Positions 46,387 to 53,388 of a DNA stretch of 64,000 nucleotides are shown here, piece by piece. The DNA is from Clavibacter sp. B3I6 (GTDB lineage: Bacteria; Actinomycetota; Actinomycetes; Actinomycetales; Microbacteriaceae), in NCBI RefSeq assembly GCF_030816895.1, contig NZ_JAUSYL010000001.1, forward strand, positions 682,001 to 746,000. Direction: 5' to 3'. The first letter of the stretch is position 1. Each line of letters opens with the position of its first letter. The notes beneath the pieces were generated by a model that was not told where the DNA came from, searched no databases, and worked only from the letters and a program-made list of their open reading frames with translations. The position numbers and the translations under genes are program-made.

Positions 46387-48024
46387 TCACGACTCGGTGA
46401 CGCGGCCCGCCTCGACGTGCCAGTGCCGGTCGAGGCGCACGGCGTCGAGCATCCGCCGGTCGTGCGTCACGAGCAGCAGCGTGCCGTCGTAGGAGTCGAG
46501 CGCCTGCTCGAGCTGCTCGATGGCGGGCAGGTCGAGGTGGTTGGTGGGCTCGTCGAGCACGAGCAGGTTGACGCCGCGCGCCTGCAGCAGCGCGAGTCCC
46601 GCGCGCGTCCGCTCGCCCGGCGACAGGCCGTCCACGGCGCGCGTCACGTGGTCGGCGCGCAGGCCGAACTTCGCGAGCAGCGTGCGGACCTCGGCGGGCG
46701 CCATGTCCGGCACCTGCGCGGCGAACGACTCGGCGAGGGGCAGGTCGCCCCGCAGCGACGCGCGCGCCTGGTCGATCTCGCCGACCTGGACGCTGCGCCC
46801 GGGGGACGCCTCGCCGCCGTCGGGCGCGAGGCGGCCGAGGATGAGGCCGAGGAGCGTGGACTTGCCCGCGCCGTTGGGCCCCGTGATCCCGATCCGGTCG
46901 CCGCCGTCGACCTGCAGCGACACGGGGCCGAGGGTGAAGCCGCCGCGGGTCACGGTCGCCTGGCGGAGCGTCGCGACGACGGCGCTCGACCGCGGCGCCT
47001 GCCCGATCGTGAAGGCGAGCTCCCACTCCTTGCGCGGCTCCTCGACCTCCTCGAGGCGGGCGATGCGGCTCTCCATCTGGCGGACCTTCTGGCCCTGCTT
47101 CTCGCTGGACTCGGCCGAGGCCTTCCGGCGGATCTTGTCGTTGTCGGGCGCTTTGCGCATCGCGTTCCGGACGCCCTGCGACGACCACTCGCGCTGCGTG
47201 CGGGCACGCGCGACGAGGTCGGCCTTCGTGTCCGCGAACTGCTCGTACGCCTCCCGCGCGTGGCGGCGGGCGACCTGGCGCTCCTCGAGGAACGCGTCGT
47301 AGCCGCCCTCGTACACGCGGACGCTGTCCTGCGCGAGGTCGAGCTCGACGACCGTGGTGACGCAGCGCGCCAGGAACTCCCGGTCGTGCGACACGAGCAC
47401 GACGCCGCCGCGGAGGCCGCGCACGAAGGCCTCGAGGCGCGCGAGCCCGTCGAGGTCGAGGTCGTTGGTGGGCTCGTCGAGGAGCACGACGTCGAAGCGG
47501 CTGAGGAGGAGCGCGGCGAGGGCGACGCGGGCGGCCTGGCCGCCGGAGAGGCCCGCGGTCGGCAGCGCCGGATCGAGGTCGAGCCCCAGCTCCGCGAGCG
47601 TCGCCGGGAGGCGCTCGTCCAGGTCGGCCGCGCCGCTCGCCATCCAGCGGTCGAGGGCCGTGCCGTACGCGTCGTCGGCGCCGGGCAGGCCCTCGCCGAG
47701 GGCCGTGGCCGTGCGGTCGAGCTCGGCGGAGGCCTCGGCGCACCCCGTGCGGCGGGCGACGTAGCCCGCGACGGTCTCCCCCGGGATCCGCTCGTGCTCC
47801 TGCGGCAGCCAGCCGATGAACGCGTCGGCGGGCGAGAGCAGCACGCGGCCGTCCTGCGGCGCGTCGACGCCGGCGAGGAGGCGCAGCAGCGTGCTCTTGC
47901 CGGCGCCGTTCGCGCCGACGAGCCCGACGACGTCCCCGGGCGCGACCGTGAGGTCGAGCCCGGAGAACAGCGTGCGGTGCCCGTGGCCTCCGGCGAGGCC
48001 GCGGGCGACGAGGGTGGCGGTCAC
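46387..48024 (-). CDS. ABC-F family ATPase
   Basis: 545-residue soluble double-ABC protein of the ABC-F class (ribosome-associated; some members protect against antibiotics). Domain 1 has GANGAGKSTLL, LSGGQAARVAL and LLDEPTNDLD. Domain 2 has GPNGAGKSTLL, LSPGERTRAGL (altered signature with P for G) and LVLDEPTNHLD. A long charged linker (VARRHAREAYEQFADTKADLVARARTQ and KASAESSEKQGQKVRQMESRIARLEEVEEPRK) would be the P-site tRNA interaction motif. The start is GTG overlapping the gatB stop (GTGA), so it is part of the gatCAB operon. Whether it confers resistance is unknown. Confidence 0.93.
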   Translation of the reverse strand: MTATLVARGLAGGHGHRTLFSGLDLTVAPGDVVGLVGANGAGKSTLLRLLAGVDAPQDGRVLLSPADAFIGWLPQEHERIPGETVAGYVARRTGCAEASAELDRTATALGEGLPGADDAYGTALDRWMASGAADLDERLPATLAELGLDLDPALPTAGLSGGQAARVALAALLLSRFDVVLLDEPTNDLDLDGLARLEAFVRGLRGGVVLVSHDREFLARCVTTVVELDLAQDSVRVYEGGYDAFLEERQVARRHAREAYEQFADTKADLVARARTQREWSSQGVRNAMRKAPDNDKIRRKASAESSEKQGQKVRQMESRIARLEEVEEPRKEWELAFTIGQAPRSSAVVATLRQATVTRGGFTLGPVSLQVDGGDRIGITGPNGAGKSTLLGLILGRLAPDGGEASPGRSVQVGEIDQARASLRGDLPLAESFAAQVPDMAPAEVRTLLAKFGLRADHVTRAVDGLSPGERTRAGLALLQARGVNLLVLDEPTNHLDLPAIEQLEQALDSYDGTLLLVTHDRRMLDAVRLDRHWHVEAGRVTES

Positions 48025-49523
48025 GAGGCCTGCGCGCGCTCCAGCACGAGCTCGCGGACGCGGGCCGCGTCCGCCTGGCCGCGCATGGCCTTCATCACGG
48101 CGCCGATGACGGCGCCGGCGGCCTGCACCTTGCCGTCGCGGATCTTCGCGAGCACGTCGGGCTGCGCCTGGAGCGCCGCATCGATCGCCTCGATCAGCGG
48201 GCCGTCGTCGGAGACGACCGCGAGGCCGCGGGCGTCCACGACCTCCTGGGCCGTGCCCTCGCCGTCGATGACGCCCTCGATCACGTCGCGCGCGAGGCGG
48301 TTGGTGAGCGTGCCGGCCTCGACCAGCTCGATGACGGACGCGACCTGCTCCGGCGTGATGAGCGTCGCCGCGTCCACGCCGCGGGCGTTCGCGATGCGGG
48401 CGATCTCGCCCGTCCACCACTTGCGCGCCGCCTGCGGGGCGGCGCCCGCCTCCACCGTGCCGACCAGCTCGGTGAGGAGCCCGGAGTTCACGACGTCCTG
48501 GAACTCCAGGTCGGTGAAGCCCCACTCGGCCTTCAGCCGGCGGCGGCGGATCGCGGGCGACTCGGGGAGCGCGGCCCGCAGCTCCTCGATCAGCTCGGCG
48601 CTCGGCTGCACGGGCAGCAGGTCGGGCTCCGGGAAGTAGCGGTAGTCGTCGGCGTCGCTCTTCGGGCGCCCGGCGGAGGTGCGGCCGGTGTCCTCGTGCC
48701 AGTGCCGCGTCTCCTGCGTTATGGTGCCGCCGGAGGCGAGGATGGCCGCCTGGCGCTGGATCTCGTAGCGGATGGCGCGCTCGACGGAGCGGAGCGAGTT
48801 GACGTTCTTCGTCTCCGTGCGGGTGCCGAGCTTCCCGGATCCGCGCGGGCTCAGCGAGATGTTCGCGTCGCAGCGGAGGTTGCCGCGCTCCATCTTCGCG
48901 TCCGAGATGCCGAGGGCCACGACGATGTCGCGGATGGTCGAGACGTACGCCTTCGCGAGCTCGGGGGCCTGGCCCTCCGCCCCGTAGATGATGTCCGTGA
49001 CGATCTCGACGAGCGGCACGCCGGCGCGGTTGTAGTCGACCAGCGAGTGGTCGGCGCCCTGGATGCGGCCCGTCGCGCCGCCCACATGCGTGAGCTTCCC
49101 GGCGTCCTCCTCCATGTGCGCGCGCTCGATCGGCACCGTGACGATGCGCCCGTCGGGCATCTCCACCTCGACCGAGCCGCGGAAGGCGATGGGCTCGTCG
49201 AACTGGCTGATCTGGTAGTTCTTCGCGAGGTCCGGGTAGAAGTAGTTCTTCCGGGCGAAGCGGGAGCTCGGCGCGATCTCGCAGCCGAGCGCGAGGCCCA
49301 GGCTGATCGAGTACCGCACGGCCTGCTCGTTCACGACGGGCAGGGAGCCCGGCAGCCCGAGGTCCACGGGCGTGATGTTCGTGTTGGGCTCGCCGCCGAA
49401 GAAGTTCGGCGCGTCGGAGAACATCTTCGTGCGCGTGTTGAGCTCCACGTGCACCTCGAACCCGAGCACGGGCTCGAACATCTCGATGGCCTTCTCGTAG
49501 TCCATCAACTCGGCCTTGGCCAT
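48021..49523 (-). CDS. gatB: Asp/Glu-tRNA amidotransferase subunit B
   Basis: 500-residue GatB, the kinase/tRNA-binding subunit that phosphorylates Asp- or Glu-tRNA before amidation to Asn- or Gln-tRNA. FEPVLGFEVHVELNTRTKMFSDAPNFFGGEPNT starts the cradle domain. RKNYFYPDLAKNYQISQFD and DHSLVDYNRAGVPLVEIVT are signature blocks. The C-terminal YqeY-like tail (PDVLAKIRDGKVQAAGAVIGAVMKAMRGQADAARVRELV) is complete. Its ATG overlaps the gatA stop by one base (TGATG). The ABC-F gene follows with a 4-base overlap. Confidence 0.97.
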   Translation of the reverse strand: MAKAELMDYEKAIEMFEPVLGFEVHVELNTRTKMFSDAPNFFGGEPNTNITPVDLGLPGSLPVVNEQAVRYSISLGLALGCEIAPSSRFARKNYFYPDLAKNYQISQFDEPIAFRGSVEVEMPDGRIVTVPIERAHMEEDAGKLTHVGGATGRIQGADHSLVDYNRAGVPLVEIVTDIIYGAEGQAPELAKAYVSTIRDIVVALGISDAKMERGNLRCDANISLSPRGSGKLGTRTETKNVNSLRSVERAIRYEIQRQAAILASGGTITQETRHWHEDTGRTSAGRPKSDADDYRYFPEPDLLPVQPSAELIEELRAALPESPAIRRRRLKAEWGFTDLEFQDVVNSGLLTELVGTVEAGAAPQAARKWWTGEIARIANARGVDAATLITPEQVASVIELVEAGTLTNRLARDVIEGVIDGEGTAQEVVDARGLAVVSDDGPLIEAIDAALQAQPDVLAKIRDGKVQAAGAVIGAVMKAMRGQADAARVRELVLERAQAS

Positions 49524-51070
49524 CAGTGCGTGTCTCCGTCCGTGGTGCGGCGCGCGGCGCGCGCGAGCTCGGGTGCCTGGGCGAGCAGGGGCCCGCCCCA
49601 CTGCCGCTCGAGGATCTGCTCGAGGGCGGCGCCGACCGTGTAGAGGCGCGCGTCCTCGCGGGCGGGCGCCATGAACTGGATCCCGACGGGCAGCCCGTCC
49701 TCGGGCGCGAGCCCGATGGGGAGGCCGATGCCGGGGACGCCCGCGAGGTTCGCGGGGATCGTCGTGAGGTCGTTGAGGTACATGGCCAGCGGGTCGTCGA
49801 GCTTCTCGCCCAGCTTGAACGCCGTCGTGGGCGCGCTCGGGGTGACGAGCACGTCGACCTGCTGGAACGCGGCGTCGAAGTCGCGCTGGATGAGCGTGCG
49901 GACCTTCTGCGCGCTGCCGTAGTAGGCGTCGTAGTAGCCGGCGCTCAGGGCGTAGGTGCCGAGGATGATGCGGCGCTTGACCTCCGGACCGAAGCCGGCC
50001 TCGCGGGTCGCGGCCATGACGTCCTCGACCGTGCCGCCGCCGGGCGGGTTCACCCGGAGGCCGAAGCGCACCGAGTCGTACTTCGCGAGGTTGCTCGACG
50101 CCTCCGCCGGGAGGATCAGGTAGTAGGCGGCGATGGCGTGCTCGAAGTTCGGGGCGGACACCTCGACGATCTCGGCGCCGGCCTGCTCGAGGAGCGCGAG
50201 CGCCTCGCGGAAGCGCTGCGTGACGCCGGCCTGGAAGCCCTCGCCGTCGAGCTGCTTCACGACGCCGATGCGGAGGCCCTTCACGGATCCCTCGCGCTGG
50301 CCGGCGCGGGCGGCCTCCGCGAACGACGGCCAGGCGTCGGTGAGCGACGTGGAGTCGCGCGGGTCGTGCCCGCCGATGACGTCGTGCACGAGCGCCGAGT
50401 CGAGCACCGTGCGCGACACGGGGCCGACCTGGTCGAGGCTCGAGGCGAGCGCGATCGCGCCGTAGCGGCTCACGCCGCCGTAGGTGGGCTTGACGCCCAC
50501 GGAGCCCGTGACGGCGGCCGGCTGGCGGATGGATCCGCCCGTGTCGGAGCCGAGCGCGACCGGCGCCTCGAACGCGGCGACCGCGGCCGCGGATCCGCCG
50601 CCCGAGCCGCCGGGGATGCGGTCGAGGTCCCACGGGTTGTGCGTGGCGCCGAACGCGGAGTGCTCGGTGGAGGAGCCCATCGCGAACTCGTCCATGTTGG
50701 TCTTGCCGAGGGGCACCAGGCCCGCGGCGCGGAGGCGCTGCACGACGGTGGCGTCGTAGGGCGGGGTCCAGCCCTCGAGCATGCGCGAGCCCGCGGTGGA
50801 GGGCATGTCGATCGTGCAGAGCACGTCCTTGATGGCGATGGGGACGCCGGCGAGCGGGCCGAGCGCGGCCCCCTCGGCGCGCTGCGCGTCGATCTCGGCG
50901 GCGCGCCCGAGGGCGGCCTCGCCGGAGACGTGCAGGAACGCGTGGACGTCGCCGTCGACGTGGTCGATGCGGTCGAGGTGCGCGCGCACGGCGTCGACGC
51001 TCGACACGTCGCCGGCGGCGAGGCGGTCGGCGAGGGCGGAGGCGCTGAGGCGCGTGAGGTCGTCGGTCAT
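49523..51070 (-). CDS. gatA: Asp/Glu-tRNA amidotransferase subunit A
   Basis: 515-residue amidase that releases ammonia from glutamine for the GatB reaction. The amidase-signature Ser-cisSer-Lys triad is visible: Lys in VPIAIKDVL, cis-Ser in GGSGGGSAAAVA, and the nucleophile Ser in GSDTGGSIRQPA. The C-terminus has VDVLVTPSAPTTAFKLGEK. It begins 7 bases after the gatC stop and overlaps gatB by one base, forming the operon order gatC-gatA-gatB. It is required if the organism lacks direct glutaminyl- or asparaginyl-tRNA synthetases, as is usual in actinobacteria. Confidence 0.97.
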   Translation of the reverse strand: MTDDLTRLSASALADRLAAGDVSSVDAVRAHLDRIDHVDGDVHAFLHVSGEAALGRAAEIDAQRAEGAALGPLAGVPIAIKDVLCTIDMPSTAGSRMLEGWTPPYDATVVQRLRAAGLVPLGKTNMDEFAMGSSTEHSAFGATHNPWDLDRIPGGSGGGSAAAVAAFEAPVALGSDTGGSIRQPAAVTGSVGVKPTYGGVSRYGAIALASSLDQVGPVSRTVLDSALVHDVIGGHDPRDSTSLTDAWPSFAEAARAGQREGSVKGLRIGVVKQLDGEGFQAGVTQRFREALALLEQAGAEIVEVSAPNFEHAIAAYYLILPAEASSNLAKYDSVRFGLRVNPPGGGTVEDVMAATREAGFGPEVKRRIILGTYALSAGYYDAYYGSAQKVRTLIQRDFDAAFQQVDVLVTPSAPTTAFKLGEKLDDPLAMYLNDLTTIPANLAGVPGIGLPIGLAPEDGLPVGIQFMAPAREDARLYTVGAALEQILERQWGGPLLAQAPELARAARRTTDGDTH

Positions 51071-51077
51071 GGTGCTC

Positions 51078-51446
51078 CTACTGCTCTTCGCCGAGGATCG
51101 CCGACACCTTGAAGCGGCTGCCGTCGTGCTCGGGCGCGCCGGCGAGGGCCTGCGCGGTGGTCAGGGTCTCGCCGGGCACGTCGGGCCGGTAGACGTTGAC
51201 CAGCGGGATCGGGTGGCTCGTGGCGGGGACGTCGGGCGTCGCGACCGCGGTGACCTTCGCGACCGACTCGACGATGAGGCCGAGCTCGGTCGTGAGGGTG
51301 TCGATCTCCTCGTCGCTCAGGCGGATCCGGGCGAGGCCGGCGAGGTGCTGCACCTGCTCCCGGCTGATCTGCTCCGTGGGGGTCGTCGCCTGGGGGGTCT
51401 CGTCCCCGCTGGTCGCGTCGGCGGGCTCGGGCCGGGTGTCGGGCAT
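51078..51446 (-). CDS. gatC: Asp/Glu-tRNA amidotransferase subunit C
   Basis: 122-residue GatC, which wraps around the GatA/GatB interface and stabilises the complex. Core: ISREQVQHLAGLARIRLSDEEIDTLTTELGLIVESVAKV (residues about 27-65) and the extended tail with NVYRPDVPGETLTTAQALAGAPEHDGSRFKVSAIL. A roughly 25-residue acidic N-terminal extension precedes it. A GGAG site lies 6 bases before the ATG, and a TAGAAT -10 box lies about 37 bases upstream. It leads the operon gatC-gatA-gatB-ABC-F. Confidence 0.95.
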   Translation of the reverse strand: MPDTRPEPADATSGDETPQATTPTEQISREQVQHLAGLARIRLSDEEIDTLTTELGLIVESVAKVTAVATPDVPATSHPIPLVNVYRPDVPGETLTTAQALAGAPEHDGSRFKVSAILGEEQ

Positions 51447-51482
51447 GCGTCTCCAAAGGACTGTGTGCGGGGGTACCGGGAG

Positions 51483-51488
51483 ATTCTA
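51483..51488 (-). promoter_or_regulatory. -10 box of the gatCAB operon
   Basis: TAGAAT on the minus strand would give a leader of about 30 bases with a TTTGGAG ribosome site. Confidence 0.55.
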
Positions 51489-51502
51489 TTGGCGTCACCC
51501 CC

Positions 51503-51871
51503 GTGCCCACCGCAGCCCGGATCCCCGCCCGACGCCGATCCGGCCGCCCCCGCGTCCTGCCGCTCGTCGCCGGGACGGACGCGGCGGGCGACCTCGGGGT
51601 GGGCGACGCGCTGGTCACGATGCGCGTCGGCGGCGGCGCGATCAGCGGACGCGGCCCCTGCGACGACTACCGCGGCCCGATCGGCGACACCGGCGACGGG
51701 ATGCTCGCCGGCGTGGCCCCGGGCACGCTCCCCTGCGGCGACCACGGGCGGGAGGCGCGCTGCCTCCGGGACCTCGTGCAGGTCTCCTCGCTCGAGGTCG
51801 AGGACGGCCACCTGGTCGCGAGCGGCGGCGACGGGGTCCGGCTGGAGTACGCGGAGCGCAGCCGCCGCTGA
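51503..51871 (+). CDS. META-domain-like protein
   Basis: 122-residue protein from a GTG. After an Arg/Pro-rich start (about 20 residues) the sequence resembles one META (HslJ-like) domain: LVTMRVGGGAISGRGPCDDYRGPIG (GCN-like turn), then LPCGDHGREARCLRDLVQVSSLEVEDGHLVASGGDGVRLEY. Three cysteines sit near the positions of META-domain cysteines. Such domains are usually exported, but no signal peptide is visible here, so the true start may differ or the gene may be a remnant. It is divergent from gatC, with no clear ribosome site. Confidence 0.6.
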   Translation: MPTAARIPARRRSGRPRVLPLVAGTDAAGDLGVGDALVTMRVGGGAISGRGPCDDYRGPIGDTGDGMLAGVAPGTLPCGDHGREARCLRDLVQVSSLEVEDGHLVASGGDGVRLEYAERSRR

Positions 51872-51894
51872 CGCCGGGCGCGCCGTCGCGGGCG

Positions 51895-53274
51895 CTAGCG
51901 TCCGATCGCCGCCGTGGTCACGTCGTCGAGCACCTGACGGCCGATGCCGATGAGCGCGAGGTTCCGGAAGGACTCGGTGCCGTGGTCGAAGTAGCTGTTG
52001 TGCCCGACGACGCCCTGCAGGCCGCCCTCGGCCGAGACGCCCGCGGATCCGGGCGTGCCGCCCACGTCGAAGCCCTCCGCGCCGAAGCGCGGGCTGCCGG
52101 GGTCCGAGCCGAACCAGCTCGACCCGACCACCGGATCCCACGGCGCCTGGCCGACGAACACGCGGCCGGCGGGCACCGCCAGCTGGGACGCCGTGCGCAC
52201 GCCGCCGCCCGGCGAGCCGACGACGGCCAGCGCGTCCACGGCGGCCCGGCCGCTCGACAGCGCGAGCAACGCCGCCGTCGAGCCGTAGGAGTGCGCGATG
52301 ACGGCGAGGTGCGGCGGATCCTCGCGGCGGAGGCCCTGGATCCCCTGGATCGCGCCCTCCAGGTACGCCGCCCCCTCCTCGGCGAGGTCCAGCGTGCCGA
52401 TGCCGAGGAGGTCGGGCGTGCGGTAGCCGATCCAGGCGACGGAGGCCGCACCCGTGCCGCTGCCGCTGCCGCTGCCGCTGCCGAGCAGCGTCGCCTGCTG
52501 CTGCTGGAGGCGCGCGGCGACATCCGTCCAGTCGACGAGGCGGTCGGACACCGAGTAGTACATGCCGGGCACGACGATGTCGACGTAGGACGCGGTCGCG
52601 AGGTCGCCCATCACGACGCCGGCGCGGCCCGGCCACGCCGCGTCCAACGCGAGGAGGGAGCGCGCGGGACCGCCGGGCTGGGGCTCGAGCGCCTCCCGCA
52701 CCTGCGCGAGCAGCCGGAGGTCCCGCCCGAGCGCGCGCTGCGCCCCGCGCCCCGGCGTGGCCGCCGCCGTCGCGTGCAGCTCGCGCTCCCGCTGGTCGAG
52801 GTAGCGGCGGTTCGCCGCGTCGCGCTCGGCGAACGGGACCCCCTCGAGGTTCCCGACCAGCTCGGGCATGCCCTCGGCGAGGGCACGGCGCTCGGCGGGC
52901 GCGAGGGCCGACCACCAGGCGACGACGCCGGACACCGAGGGCGGGCGGCGGATGAGCTCGCGCACGGTGTCGGGGATCGCCCGGGCCAGGCGGCGCAGGT
53001 CGGGGACGTCGAGCGCCGGGAGCGCGCCGAGGAGGGCGACCGGCGAGGTGCCGCGGAGCGCCGCGTCGGACACGCCGGCGTCGCGGAGCTGCGCCACCAC
53101 GCGGGCCGAGCTCGGCAGGTGCGCGCCCGTCGCGGGATCCGCCGCGTCCGGACCCGCGAGCACCGCGGGCGGACCGGGTGCCGCCGCCGCCGGAGCGGCG
53201 GGCACGACGACGGACCCGACCAGCCCGCAGGCGATGGCCGAGGCGATGAGCATCACGCGGACGCGAGACGACAC
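51895..53274 (-). CDS. exported alpha/beta hydrolase (DUF1023)
   Basis: 459-residue protein with a signal peptide (RVMLIASAIACGLVGSVVVPAAPAAAA; cleavage near residue 31). A helical region follows, then an alpha/beta hydrolase domain with the nucleophile Ser in VIAHSYGSTAALLAL, preceded by ASVAWIGYRTPDLLG. The C-terminal GVVGHNSYFDHGTESFRNL holds a likely catalytic His. DUF1023 hydrolases are common secreted actinobacterial esterase- or lipase-like proteins; the substrate is unknown. A Gly-Ser run (four GS pairs near residues 260-270) is a codon repeat. The start is GTG; a TAGCAT hexamer at 53355-53360 may be the -10. Confidence 0.88.
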   Translation of the reverse strand: MSSRVRVMLIASAIACGLVGSVVVPAAPAAAAPGPPAVLAGPDAADPATGAHLPSSARVVAQLRDAGVSDAALRGTSPVALLGALPALDVPDLRRLARAIPDTVRELIRRPPSVSGVVAWWSALAPAERRALAEGMPELVGNLEGVPFAERDAANRRYLDQRERELHATAAATPGRGAQRALGRDLRLLAQVREALEPQPGGPARSLLALDAAWPGRAGVVMGDLATASYVDIVVPGMYYSVSDRLVDWTDVAARLQQQQATLLGSGSGSGSGTGAASVAWIGYRTPDLLGIGTLDLAEEGAAYLEGAIQGIQGLRREDPPHLAVIAHSYGSTAALLALSSGRAAVDALAVVGSPGGGVRTASQLAVPAGRVFVGQAPWDPVVGSSWFGSDPGSPRFGAEGFDVGGTPGSAGVSAEGGLQGVVGHNSYFDHGTESFRNLALIGIGRQVLDDVTTAAIGR

Positions 53275-53388
53275 GGTTCGAGAGCCCCCAGTGACCCGGC
53301 GCGGGCGGACCGGCGCCGGAGGGTGGCGGGCCCTGCGCCGACGCGCTCCCCCATGCTATCGGCGCGGGGAGCGCCTCGGGAGGCCGGA

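Noticed and set aside
52458..52487. Short GCTGCC tandem repeat
   Set aside because: In-frame Gly-Ser codon run inside the DUF1023 hydrolase; ordinary linker low complexity.
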